A DNA stretch of 27,825 nucleotides, taken from NCBI GenBank assembly GCA_900551325.1, contig URVM01000032.1, positions 1 through 27,825 of the forward strand, read 5' to 3'. The DNA comes from an uncultured Eubacteriales bacterium. GTDB lineage: Bacteria; Bacillota; Clostridia; Lachnospirales; Cellulosilyticaceae. Position 1 is the first letter of the stretch, and the number at the start of each line of letters is the position of its first letter. The notes beneath the pieces are model-generated. The model was given only the letters and a program-made list of their open reading frames with translations, was not told where the DNA came from and did no database searches. Below are positions 7,465 through 15,045 of the stretch, one piece after another. Made by a program: the position numbers and the translations under genes.

Positions 7465-9255
7465 TTAACGTGGCCTTCCAAATACAGATAAATATTGCAT
7501 AAAAGGTTCAAAGCGCTGTGTAGCATCACGCCATGCCAAATAAGTTTCTACAAGACCTAAAGTATCTAAATTGCCTGTTCCTATAACTCTTTGTATGCTA
7601 GATACATTATATTCTCCATTTACATCATAATCTGATGGATTAAAAGAATTAAGTCCCAGCAAGGTACCTTCTGTTGGCCGCCTAAGCTTACCATTTTGAT
7701 CATATAAGCCAGATAAATAATCTGCTTCCCTATCACTTAAATTAATAGTATACTGCCAAGGTGGTCTATTAGTAAGCACTCTTACCACATAATTATCTTC
7801 GTAAATAACTTTACCTGTATAGGTTTCATTAAATACTTTTGAATCAAATAACATTCTAGGTTCTTCATTTTGGAAGGTATAAATATAGCTGGTTACAAAA
7901 CCTCCTGTACTGCTAGAGAATATATTAACAAGTACATCAGGTATACCATCCCTTGTTAAATCCCCTATAAATAGTACAGGACTATAGCCATTACCATAAG
8001 GGAAATCTACTGCTAACGTTCTACCTTCTGTCTTAACCCTTAGCCCCATACCTTCTATAAAGCGAGTTGCATCTCCTACCTTACGATTGCCTACTAAATA
8101 TATACTATCTAGTCTTCCATCACCTGTTACATCTGCTTGAGCAAAGTTAATAACTTCCTTATCTAAAAGAGGGTTTTGACCAAAATTATATACATTCTGA
8201 TTCCCTTGCTGTCCTAACCCAATACCATTCATCATACCATTATTCATTGTAGTATTAGGAAACTGACTTGCCATTCCATTATTTATTGCAGTATTAGGGA
8301 ACTGACTTGCCATTCCGCTATTTGTTGCAGCATTAGGGAACTGACTTGCCATTCCACTATTTGTTGTAGCATTAGGGAACTGACTTGCCATTCCACTATT
8401 TATCGGAACATTAGGCACTGTGGGCTGTACTTGATTTACATTCATAATAGGTGTTATAACATCTTGATTTAGTGCTTGTTGGGAAGTAGGTGTATTAATT
8501 TGTTGAGATGGTGGCAACTGCTCATTAAGAATTTGATTAATTTGTGCTTCTGTTAAGTCTTGTAAATAGGCATTATTTGTATTGCCTGTTTGACCTGGAT
8601 TCATATTAGGTGTAGGTTGTATAAATGGCGTAGCATTTACTGCCGTATCTGTCTCAGTTACACTCATTATAGGTGTAACAAGATTTTCATTTAGTGCTTT
8701 TTGAGAAGTAGGTGTATTAATTTGTTGAGGTGGTGGTAGCTTTTCGCTTGTCAATTGATTAATCTGTTCTTGGGTTAGATTTTGTAAGTATACATCATTT
8801 AAATTAGATTGCTGTTTAGACTGGGCATTCATTGATTGATTAGGTTGAGTATTCATTTGACCTGGGGATACTGTACCATGAGTTACTACATCATTAACTA
8901 GGCTCACAAAAGCTTGTGCTTTATTTCCAAAAAGCATTTGCATATCTACTGCTTTCCCAAGGTCGTTAGGTGTAATAACCATACCTTCAACTGTATTTAC
9001 TAAATTTCCAAGACCTATTGCCTTTTGTTCCTTCTCTGGCATAGTTTGCACAAAGTACCACTGCATATTTTTTCTTTTCAATACACCTATATACTTTTCT
9101 CCCATGTAGTTATAAGTAAATAAGATTTCAGGCATATCGTCTTGGTCAATATCAACTATTACGAAGTTTGGTGTTTGTCTCATTTTAATTTCTAATTCAA
9201 TATGTGTATCCTCAGGCCTAAACCCATTTAAAACATTACTTAGGTAATATTTCAT
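7465..9255 (-). CDS. Repeat-rich VCBS/FG-GAP-type protein, function unknown
   Basis: A 596-residue protein with no signal peptide or membrane segment. It has three Asp-rich, calcium-loop-like motifs of the VCBS/FG-GAP type: VDIDQDDMPEILF (~residue 30), VTGDGRLDSIYLVG (~373) and GDLTRDGIPDVLVNIF (~433). Between them is a low-complexity Q/N/P-rich region with two 42-residue direct repeats starting YLQ(N/D)LT and ending TPIM, and four 13-residue repeats MASQFPN(A/T)(T/A)(T/I)N(S/N)G. The frame is open to 9285, but I chose the ATG at 9255 because AAGGAGAT is 8 bases before it (MKYYLSNVL). Similar VCBS proteins without export signals occur in spore-formers; a coat or structural role is a guess. 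It is divergent from a patatin gene. Confidence 0.75.
   Translation of the reverse strand: MKYYLSNVLNGFRPEDTHIELEIKMRQTPNFVIVDIDQDDMPEILFTYNYMGEKYIGVLKRKNMQWYFVQTMPEKEQKAIGLGNLVNTVEGMVITPNDLGKAVDMQMLFGNKAQAFVSLVNDVVTHGTVSPGQMNTQPNQSMNAQSKQQSNLNDVYLQNLTQEQINQLTSEKLPPPQQINTPTSQKALNENLVTPIMSVTETDTAVNATPFIQPTPNMNPGQTGNTNNAYLQDLTEAQINQILNEQLPPSQQINTPTSQQALNQDVITPIMNVNQVQPTVPNVPINSGMASQFPNATTNSGMASQFPNAATNSGMASQFPNTAINNGMASQFPNTTMNNGMMNGIGLGQQGNQNVYNFGQNPLLDKEVINFAQADVTGDGRLDSIYLVGNRKVGDATRFIEGMGLRVKTEGRTLAVDFPYGNGYSPVLFIGDLTRDGIPDVLVNIFSSSTGGFVTSYIYTFQNEEPRMLFDSKVFNETYTGKVIYEDNYVVRVLTNRPPWQYTINLSDREADYLSGLYDQNGKLRRPTEGTLLGLNSFNPSDYDVNGEYNVSSIQRVIGTGNLDTLGLVETYLAWRDATQRFEPFMQYLSVFGRPR
8236..8401 (-). 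repeat. 39-bp tandem repeat array inside the VCBS-type gene
   Basis: Four consecutive 39-bp units encode the 13-residue motif beginning MASQFPN and ending N(S/N)G, flanked by a partial NSG unit upstream and MNNGMMNG downstream. The units are nearly identical in DNA, so copy number probably varies between strains. Confidence 0.9.
8443..8568 (-). repeat. 126-bp direct repeat, C-terminal copy
   Basis: Encodes 42 residues from YLQDLTEAQINQ to VITPIM. It is paired with the copy at 8665-8790 (YLQNLTQEQINQ to LVTPIM), and both share QQINTPTSQ(K/Q)ALN. The copies are clearly diverged, so this is an older duplication than the 39-bp array. Confidence 0.85.
8665..8790 (-). repeat. 126-bp direct repeat, N-terminal copy
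   Basis: Partner of the 8443-8568 unit; 42 residues from YLQNLT to TPIM. The proline and Q/N content suggests an extended linker or surface-exposed region. Confidence 0.85.
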
Positions 9256-9280
9256 TTGCTCTATCTCCTTACCTATTAAT

Positions 9281-9298
9281 ATCATAATATTTTATGAT
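9281..9298. promoter_or_regulatory. Inverted repeat near the VCBS-type gene start
   Basis: ATCATAATATTTTATGAT: perfect 7-bp arms ATCATAA/TTATGAT around 4 bases, about 25 bases upstream of the minus-strand ATG. The same arms recur at 9346-9361, which suggests a shared regulator of both divergent genes. Confidence 0.45.
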
Positions 9299-9345
9299 AA
9301 CTTTTCACTATCTATGATATCTTTTGGTCTAGTCTACCTTATATA

Positions 9346-9361
9346 ATCATAAACTTATGAT
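9346..9361. promoter_or_regulatory. Inverted repeat near the patatin gene start
   Basis: ATCATAAACTTATGAT: the same 7-bp arms as at 9281-9298 but with a 2-base centre. It overlaps the end of a plausible plus-strand -10 box TATAAT (9342-9347), so a bound protein should block patatin transcription. Confidence 0.45.
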
Positions 9362-9390
9362 GATATAGATAATAAAGGAGGAATTTTCCT

Positions 9391-10302
9391 ATGCCTACCT
9401 TCCGCATTATTGCTTTTGATGGAGGGGGTATACGAGGTGCCTTTTCCACTAGAATTTTAAAACGTATAGTAGAGGAATACCCTAACCTTCTTGATGAAAC
9501 CCACATGTTTGCTGGTACTTCAACAGGTTCTATCATTGCCTTAGGACTTGCTTATGAAAGACCCATAGAAGAAATTGATAATTTGTATAGCTATAAAGAA
9601 ATAAAACATGTTTTTTCACCCAAACGTCCTAATCTTTTCATACCTAAATATAACAACCTACATTTATCCCAGACACTTGCTAAAGTTTTTCCTCAAAATC
9701 TTTCACTAGCTAGTCTTCCTAAATTTGCTTTTGTCCCTGCCTTCAATGTAAAAGGTTATACATATAAAGGTTTTGAAGGAGTATTTTTTTCTAACTTAGT
9801 AAATAACCCTACCATTTCAGAAAAAGTAATAGATGTAGCTCTCTATAGTAGTGCTGCCCCTACTTATTTCCCATCAGTTAATAACTTTATTGATGGGGGT
9901 GTATTTATAAACTCACCTACTGCTGCACCTGTTATTTACGTACGCTCTGTCTTTCCTAATACTTATAGTTTAAATGACTTTAGACTCCTATCTATAGGTA
10001 CAGGTTATTATCCTGAACGCATTCTACGTCCAACTAAAAAATGGGGTGTTTTTCAATGGGCCTTTAATCCTATGACCCAAACAAAAACCCCACTTTTAAG
10101 CGTTTTATTAAACAGTAATACACCTACAGAAAATCGTTATAGCTATGAGCTTTTAAAATCTAATTATTATCGCCTAAACCCAACTCTTGATAAGCCTGTT
10201 CCTTTAGATGACTATAAGCAAATACCTTATTTAAAGCAGCTTGCTGACGAAATAGATTTGTCTGATGTACTTGAATACATTAAGTACCATTATTTAAGAT
10301 AA
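9391..10302 (+). CDS. Patatin-like phospholipase
   Basis: A 303-residue cytoplasmic lipid acyl hydrolase with a Ser-Asp dyad. The oxyanion-hole motif is DGGGIRG (10-16), the nucleophile elbow GTSTG has S44, and the catalytic Asp is D168 in IDGGVF. No signal peptide is present. The compact form with GGGIRG near the very N-terminus resembles bacterial CapV/FabD-type patatins, some of which are CBASS anti-phage effectors; no cyclase or accessory gene is visible here, so a defence role is not supported. It could serve phospholipid turnover. The ATG follows AAAGGAGG. It is divergent from the VCBS-type gene and 72 bases before the peroxiredoxin gene on the same strand. Confidence 0.9.
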   Translation: MPTFRIIAFDGGGIRGAFSTRILKRIVEEYPNLLDETHMFAGTSTGSIIALGLAYERPIEEIDNLYSYKEIKHVFSPKRPNLFIPKYNNLHLSQTLAKVFPQNLSLASLPKFAFVPAFNVKGYTYKGFEGVFFSNLVNNPTISEKVIDVALYSSAAPTYFPSVNNFIDGGVFINSPTAAPVIYVRSVFPNTYSLNDFRLLSIGTGYYPERILRPTKKWGVFQWAFNPMTQTKTPLLSVLLNSNTPTENRYSYELLKSNYYRLNPTLDKPVPLDDYKQIPYLKQLADEIDLSDVLEYIKYHYLR

Positions 10303-10374
10303 ATCTTTTTATATTTATTCGTATAGTACAACTTACATGGTGAATATAAATAATTTTGTAGGAGGTGATATTAC

Positions 10375-11052
10375 TTGGCAGAAATTATGGGAAATCTCCC
10401 TTTAATAGGAGATAAGTTCCCTGAAATGACAGTTCAAACGACTTATGGTATGAAGAAACTTCCCGACGACTACAAGGGGAAGTGGCTTATTCTTTTCAGT
10501 CATCCTGGAGATTTTACACCTGTGTGTACAACAGAATTTGTGTCCTTTGCTCAAAATTATGGCACCTTCCAAGCGCTTAATACAGACTTATTAGGTTTAT
10601 CTGTAGATCAGGTGCAACCTCATATGAAATGGGTAGAATGGATTGAAAACAATCTAGATCAAAAAATCCCATTTCCTATTATTGCTGATCCATTAGGTAC
10701 AGTTGCTTTCAAGCTCGGCATGATTCAACCTACACGTAAAACTGCTACCGTAAGAGCAGTTTTCTTTATTGACCCTACTGGCACCATTAGACTTATTCTT
10801 TATTACCCTCTCGAAATAGGTCGAAACATTAATGAAATTATACGTGCCCTAGTAGCACTTCAAGTAGGTGATGCAAACAAGGTGGCCCTCCCTGCTAATT
10901 GGCCAAATAATGAATTGATCGGAAACAAAGGTATTATCCCACCACCAACAAATATTCCTGAAGCCCAGGCACGGGCCGGACAATATACTTGCTTTGATTG
11001 GTGGTTCTGCTATAAGGATATTGATTTTAAACTTCCTCCTGGTGCAAAATAA
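10375..11052 (+). CDS. Peroxiredoxin, Prx6/archaeal-TPx-like
   Basis: A 225-residue thiol peroxidase that reduces hydrogen peroxide and organic peroxides. The peroxidatic Cys is C51 in the motif HPGDFTPVCTTEF, and the downstream RAVFFIDPTGTIR and a C-terminal arm are typical of the Prx6 subfamily. Two further Cys, C206 and C212, lie in TCFDWWFC; the same pair (C207/C213) occurs in the Aeropyrum-type 2-Cys Prx6, so a C-terminal resolving Cys is likely. The start is TTG, chosen because TAGGAGGTGA is about 9 bases upstream; the next ATG (10387) is too far from that site. It ends 20 bases before a good terminator and likely defends an anaerobe against oxidative stress. Confidence 0.95.
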   Translation: MAEIMGNLPLIGDKFPEMTVQTTYGMKKLPDDYKGKWLILFSHPGDFTPVCTTEFVSFAQNYGTFQALNTDLLGLSVDQVQPHMKWVEWIENNLDQKIPFPIIADPLGTVAFKLGMIQPTRKTATVRAVFFIDPTGTIRLILYYPLEIGRNINEIIRALVALQVGDANKVALPANWPNNELIGNKGIIPPPTNIPEAQARAGQYTCFDWWFCYKDIDFKLPPGAK

Positions 11053-11072
11053 CCTCCCCCTAATACATTTTT

Positions 11073-11105
11073 AGCGGTATAGCCTAGACTATACCGCTTT
11101 CTTTT
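11073..11105 (+). terminator. Terminator after the peroxiredoxin gene
   Basis: AGCGGTATAG (11073-11082) pairs with CTATACCGCT (11089-11098), followed by TTCTTTT. It separates the gene from the convergent feo cluster. Confidence 0.88.
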
Positions 11106-11109
11106 AGTT

Positions 11110-11253
11110 TTATTTGGTTTTAGATGGACAGCGTTTTGTACTACACCCTGAGCATCCACACCCACAAGGGTTGTTTTTCTTATCTTTATAAATCTTATAA
11201 CTAGCTCCAGCCATTAAAAGAATAATAATTCCTACAATAATTATATCTGCCAT
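11110..11253 (-). CDS. FeoB-associated Cys-rich membrane protein
   Basis: A 47-residue protein starting MADIIIVGIIILLMAGASY. One N-terminal membrane helix (about 3-17) is followed by a short basic stretch and a Cys cluster, NPCGCGCSGCSTKRC, holding five Cys. This layout is that of the small FeoB-associated Cys-rich proteins found after feoB in Clostridia; a role in metal binding or FeoB assembly is assumed, not proven. It lies 107 bases after feoB on the same strand without a clear terminator between, so it probably belongs to the feo operon. A GGTGG-type ribosome binding site precedes the ATG. Confidence 0.85.
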   Translation of the reverse strand: MADIIIVGIIILLMAGASYKIYKDKKNNPCGCGCSGCSTKRCPSKTK

Positions 11254-11360
11254 CTTTTCCACCATCCTTATTTACAATATATTTCTATAAAACTCTTATA
11301 TAATTTTCAACTACATACCATGCATAAACATTATAATTTCTTATTTAATAGATTCACTTC

Positions 11361-13385
11361 TTACTTAATAAATAAGCTACCTACTTGGTAAATAATAAAT
11401 GCTACAAGCCAAGCAAGACCTGTTTGATAACCTATGGCAATAAATGTCCATTTCCAATTACCAAACTCCCTTTTCATAGCACCTATAGCTGCTACACAAG
11501 GTGCTGCAAGGAGGGTAAATGCCATAAAAGCATAGGCACTAAGAGGTGTAAATAATGTTCCTATACTTGTTACTAGACTTGGGTCCGCCTCTGTTACTTC
11601 ACCTACTCCAAGTAGTACACCGAAAGTTGCTACAATAGCTTCTTTTGCTAATAATCCTGTTACAGTAGCTACTGACGCTTGCCATGTACCAAATCCAAGA
11701 GGCGCAAATATTGGTGCTACAAAATGTCCAATAGAAGCAAGTATACTTTGGTTTGTTTCTACCATTTCAAGCCTAAAGTTAAATGATTGTAAGAACCAAA
11801 TAAGACCTGATGCTACGAAAATAACTGTACCCGCTTTAATAATGAAAGCTTTTGAGCGGTCCCACATTTGCATAAATACACCTTTAAAATTAGGTATGTG
11901 ATAATCTGGAAGCTCTAAGATATAAGGTGCTGCTTCGCCTTTAAATAAAGTATTCTTTAAGATTAACCCTGATAAAATAACCATAAATATACCTAGTACA
12001 TACATAGAAGGTGCTACCCATACATGTTCTGGGAAGAAAGCCCCTACTAAAAGAGCAAATACTGGTAACTTAGCACCACAAGGAATAAATGGTGTAAGCA
12101 TAATAGTCATCTTACGATCTCTTTCACTCTCAATAGTTCTTGATGCCATAATTCCTGGTACAGAACATCCTGTTCCAATAACCATAGGGATAAATGATTT
12201 ACCTGATAAACCAAACTTTCTAAAGATCTTATCCATAATAAAGGCTACACGTGACATATAACCACAATCTTCTAAGATACCAATGAGTAAAAATAAAATC
12301 ATAAGCTGTGGTACGAAACCTAGTACAGCACCTACACCACCTATAATCCCATCTACCACTAAACCATGAATCCAAGGTGATACATTAATACTTTCTAAAA
12401 AGATACCTACTTGATCACCAATCGTACCAAATAGACCCTCCATAAAGGCTATAGTCATATCACCTATTGTTTGAACTGATAAGAAGTATACAAGCCACAT
12501 AATTCCAAAGAAAATAGGAATAGCTAGTACTCTATTTGTAATGATTCTATCAATCTTATCAGAAATAGTTACCTTTTGGACTACTCTGTTTTTAACAATC
12601 TGTTCAATATGCTTAGTAATATATTCGTAGCGTTGATTAATAATAAGACTTTCTACATCATCTTCATAAGCAGCTGTTAAGTCTTTTATGTACTTGTCGA
12701 TAATCTGGTTTTCACTTTGAGACAGCTTTAGCTCTTCTAGTATTTTTTTATCTTGTTCAAGTACCTTTAAAGCAACCCAACGTGGATTATAAAAATCTCC
12801 TATTTTTTGAATGTCTATAATTTTTACTACCTCATCTATAGCTTTTTCTACAGCTACTTCAAAAGGTAGAGCTTTTGTTTGAATTTTAGTCTTTTGGGTA
12901 CATACATCTAAAGCAAGTTTAATAAGGTCATTTAAGCCTCTATTTTTAACTGCTGAAATTGGCACTACCTTTACGCCAAAACGCTTTTCTAATTCTACTA
13001 AATCTATAGATTCGCCACGTTTTTCTACAACATCCATCATATTTAGAGCAATAATTGTTGGTCTCCCTAACTCTACGAGTTGATGTGTTAGGTATAGATT
13101 ACGTTCAATATTAGATGCATCTACAATATTAATAATAAGACTTGGTTGCTCTTTAATAATATAATTTCTTGCTACTACCTCTTCAGGTGTATAAGGTGAA
13201 AGAGAATAAATACCTGGTAAGTCTACTAAGGTTACCTCTTCTTGCGTACCTCTTAATCTACCTTCTTTTTTCTCAACTGTTACACCAGGCCAATTTCCCA
13301 CATAGGCCTTACTTCCTGTCAAAGCATTGAATGCTGTAGTCTTTCCACAGTTTGGATTTCCTACTAACGCTATACTATATGCCAT
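11361..13385 (-). CDS. feoB: Ferrous iron transport protein B
   Basis: Inner-membrane Fe(II) importer with a GTPase domain. The N-terminal G domain shows G1 GNPNCGKTTAFNALTG (from residue 8), G3 DLPGIYSLSPYTPEE and G4 NMMD. The helical spacer (~170-270) leads to the transmembrane part with Gate-like segments containing conserved Cys (GTGCSVPGIMASR; PFIPCGAKLPVF; AAPCVAAIGAM). The 674 residues fit the shorter clostridial FeoB. AAAGGAGT lies upstream of the ATG at slightly long spacing. Transcribed after feoA, with a 58-base gap holding a palindromic operator candidate. Substrate is taken from family knowledge; the G1-G4 and membrane motifs are seen directly. Confidence 0.97.
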   Translation of the reverse strand: MAYSIALVGNPNCGKTTAFNALTGSKAYVGNWPGVTVEKKEGRLRGTQEEVTLVDLPGIYSLSPYTPEEVVARNYIIKEQPSLIINIVDASNIERNLYLTHQLVELGRPTIIALNMMDVVEKRGESIDLVELEKRFGVKVVPISAVKNRGLNDLIKLALDVCTQKTKIQTKALPFEVAVEKAIDEVVKIIDIQKIGDFYNPRWVALKVLEQDKKILEELKLSQSENQIIDKYIKDLTAAYEDDVESLIINQRYEYITKHIEQIVKNRVVQKVTISDKIDRIITNRVLAIPIFFGIMWLVYFLSVQTIGDMTIAFMEGLFGTIGDQVGIFLESINVSPWIHGLVVDGIIGGVGAVLGFVPQLMILFLLIGILEDCGYMSRVAFIMDKIFRKFGLSGKSFIPMVIGTGCSVPGIMASRTIESERDRKMTIMLTPFIPCGAKLPVFALLVGAFFPEHVWVAPSMYVLGIFMVILSGLILKNTLFKGEAAPYILELPDYHIPNFKGVFMQMWDRSKAFIIKAGTVIFVASGLIWFLQSFNFRLEMVETNQSILASIGHFVAPIFAPLGFGTWQASVATVTGLLAKEAIVATFGVLLGVGEVTEADPSLVTSIGTLFTPLSAYAFMAFTLLAAPCVAAIGAMKREFGNWKWTFIAIGYQTGLAWLVAFIIYQVGSLFIK

Positions 13386-13408
13386 AAATCCCTAACTCCT
13401 TTCAGTAT

Positions 13409-13424
13409 GTTAGCCCAGACTAAC
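13409..13424. promoter_or_regulatory. DtxR-type palindrome between feoA and feoB
   Basis: GTTAGCCCAGACTAAC: 5-bp arms GTTAG/CTAAC around six bases. It resembles the TTAGNN..NNCTAA pattern of DtxR-family operators. Its place in the feoA-feoB gap suggests an internal control point or a second promoter. Confidence 0.45.
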
Positions 13425-13443
13425 TTATCTTGCAAAAAAAATA

Positions 13444-13671
13444 TTATAGCATCTCAACTAATATACTTTTAGCATCTTCTTTTCTTAAACTTAATGAATA
13501 ACCTCTTACACAAATCTCAATTGGATCACCTAATGGTGCCACTTTTTTCACTGTTACTTCTACACCCTTTGTTATACCCATATCCATAATACGTCTTTTA
13601 AGTGTACCTTGTACGTCGATTTGTTTTACAATAGCACTCTTACCACATGGTACTTTCTTTAAATTACTCAT
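13444..13671 (-). CDS. feoA: Ferrous iron transport protein A
   Basis: A 75-residue SH3-like cytoplasmic protein that assists FeoB. Sequence features of the family are LKKVPCGKSAIVKQI at the N-terminus, RRIMDMGITKGVEVTV in the middle and GDPIEICVRGYSLSLRKEDA near the end. Length is normal (75-85). CAGGAGGGG precedes the ATG. First gene of the feo operon, with a near-consensus promoter and palindromic operator candidate upstream and a DtxR-family gene divergent from it. Confidence 0.96.
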   Translation of the reverse strand: MSNLKKVPCGKSAIVKQIDVQGTLKRRIMDMGITKGVEVTVKKVAPLGDPIEICVRGYSLSLRKEDAKSILVEML

Positions 13672-13809
13672 ATTGACCCCTCCTGATTTATAAATGTTGA
13701 ATCAGTTGAATTATTATTACTTAGTATTGATTAAAATATTTATATTTTATACTTCAAATATATGTTAAAACCTTGATTTTCCTTGTTTAATATGTTAACA
13801 TCAACAAAC

Positions 13810-13831
13810 AATGTTAACCTTGACTAACATT
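13810..13831. promoter_or_regulatory. Candidate metal-regulator operator of the feo promoter
   Basis: AATGTTA (13810-13816) and TAACATT (13825-13831) are perfect 7-bp arms around ACCTTGAC; the core TTAACCTTGACTAA resembles DtxR-type boxes. It abuts the -10 box of the minus-strand promoter and so covers the transcription start. Related partial copies lie at 13763-13776 (TGTTAAAACCTTGA) and 13792-13801 (ATGTTAACAT). Confidence 0.6.
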
Positions 13832-13860
13832 ATTGTATCTCTAGTTTAGTATACTGTCAA
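13832..13860 (-). promoter_or_regulatory. feo operon promoter (sigma-A type)
   Basis: On the minus strand TTGACA (13860-13855), 17-base spacer and TACAAT (13837-13832). The spacer contains the palindrome AGTATACT (13848-13855). The leader to feoA is about 150 bases. Confidence 0.82.
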
Positions 13861-13959
13861 TATTTTTTGATAATTTTTTTATAATTTATTCTTTTATTTT
13901 TATTTATGCTAATATTTGATATAATAAACAGAGATACACTTAAAAAAAGGAGGGATATC

Positions 13960-14352
13960 ATGATTCTTGGACAATCTGGTGAAGATTACCTCGAAACGGT
14001 ACTTGAACTTGAACAGCTCTATGGCGTTGTACGTTCTATCGATATAGCAAAGAAGCTTAATGTATCTAGACCTAGTGTAAATAAGGCTATTAATAACTTG
14101 AAAGAAGCAGGGATGGTTACTCAACAATCCTACGGAGATATTAAACTAACTGACTTAGGTCGTAAAACAGCTAAAGATATCATTTATAGACACACTTTAA
14201 TTAAAAAGTTTTTAACATATGTCCTTGGTTTAAGCCCTCAAATTGCAGAAGCCGATGCATGTAAAATTGAGCATATACTAAGCCCTGAGACGATAGAAAA
14301 GTTAGAAGACTTCATTATAAACTATAAAAAATGTCCTAATAGAGATGTATAA
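13960..14352 (+). CDS. DtxR-family metal-dependent transcriptional regulator
   Basis: A 130-residue repressor: winged helix (residues ~5-65, recognition helix in SRPSVNKAINNL) and the metal-binding dimerisation domain (~70-125). The frame is open from 13906, but I chose the ATG at 13960 because AAAGGAGGG precedes it by 5 bases and the protein then starts like MntR/DtxR. Putative primary metal ligands are D9, E12, H78, C101, E104 and H105. The Cys-x2-Glu-His set (C101/E104/H105) is that of iron-sensing DtxR/IdeR, while D9 and E12 follow manganese-sensing MntR. There is no C-terminal SH3 domain, as in MntR. Divergent from feoAB, it most likely represses them when metal is plentiful; that is inference from position and motif. 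Confidence 0.9.
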   Translation: MILGQSGEDYLETVLELEQLYGVVRSIDIAKKLNVSRPSVNKAINNLKEAGMVTQQSYGDIKLTDLGRKTAKDIIYRHTLIKKFLTYVLGLSPQIAEADACKIEHILSPETIEKLEDFIINYKKCPNRDV

Positions 14353-14375
14353 CATCTTTATTAGGACATTTTTTT
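14330..14375. terminator. Bidirectional terminator between regulator and signal peptidase genes
   Basis: AATGTCCTAATA (14330-14341) pairs with TATTAGGACATT (14359-14370), with AGATGT / ACATCT extending the stem after a mismatch. T runs follow on both strands (14369-14375 and, on the minus strand, 14331-14326). The stop codon of the regulator lies in the loop. Confidence 0.9.
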
Positions 14376-14384
14376 ATCCTTATA

Positions 14385-14930
14385 TTATTTAATTTCACCG
14401 ATAGTATTAAAAGGATATATTCGATAAGCTCCTATAGCTATAACAGCCTCTTTCTTTATACCGCCAAATACTCTACTATCTAAACTATTAGACCTATTAT
14501 CTCCCATGAAGAAATAACTATCCTCTGGTACTGTATATGGGTATCTAATACTTTCATAACGAGGATCATACATAGGTAGTGTTATGACCTCACCTCCTAA
14601 ATATCCTGTTTCTATTAATTCTACTCCATCTATATATACCTTACCATCTATTAGATCAATAGTTTCCCCAGGTAAGCCTATAAGCCTTTTAATAAGTTGC
14701 TTTCTATCTTCTTCAAATATAACTACTTCTCCTCGTTTAGGTTCTCTATAATAGGCCCCTATTCTATTAAAAACAATTCGATCTTCAGGCATAATAGTTG
14801 GCTCCATAGAACTAGAAGGCACCTTACTCTTGCAGGCAATAAACTGTATAATAAGTAATACTACTAGAAGTAAAAATAAAAAATCCTTAAATAAATGTAT
14901 TCTCTTATGTATTTTCTCTAATCCATTCAT
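14385..14930 (-). CDS. lepB: Signal peptidase I
   Basis: A 181-residue membrane-bound Ser-Lys peptidase that removes signal peptides from Sec-exported proteins. One N-terminal transmembrane helix (~15-33) is followed by the catalytic Ser motif VPSSSMEPT (S41), the catalytic Lys motif KRLIGLPGE (K81) and the conserved box YFFMGDNRSNSLDSR near the C-terminus. Size and single-helix topology match Gram-positive type I peptidases. The ATG is preceded by AAGGATT. Transcribed alone; likely clients in this window are the stalk-domain protein and the chitinase. Confidence 0.95.
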   Translation of the reverse strand: MNGLEKIHKRIHLFKDFLFLLLVVLLIIQFIACKSKVPSSSMEPTIMPEDRIVFNRIGAYYREPKRGEVVIFEEDRKQLIKRLIGLPGETIDLIDGKVYIDGVELIETGYLGGEVITLPMYDPRYESIRYPYTVPEDSYFFMGDNRSNSLDSRVFGGIKKEAVIAIGAYRIYPFNTIGEIK

Positions 14931-14977
14931 TGCTAATCCTTATTCCCCCTATAAAATATTTGCGCACTTTACTTATA

Positions 14978-15006
14978 AGTCTATATTGTATTCCCAAATA
15001 CTTCAA
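14978..15006 (-). promoter_or_regulatory. Possible lepB promoter
   Basis: On the minus strand TTGAAG (15006-15001), 17-base spacer, TAGACT (14983-14978). The -10 matches four of six positions, so this is a modest call. Confidence 0.4.
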
Positions 15007-15045
15007 CTGCTAATGACTTTTTTATATTGGAAATATTTATAACAA

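Noticed and set aside
9391..10302. Patatin as effector of a CBASS-type anti-phage system
   Set aside because: No CD-NTase cyclase, Cap accessory or other defence gene is adjacent; neighbours are a VCBS-type protein and a peroxiredoxin.
13906..13959. Upstream start for the DtxR-family regulator, adding 18 residues
   Set aside because: The added residues have no ribosome binding site and are absent from the family N-terminus; the ATG at 13960 has an ideal AAAGGAGGG.
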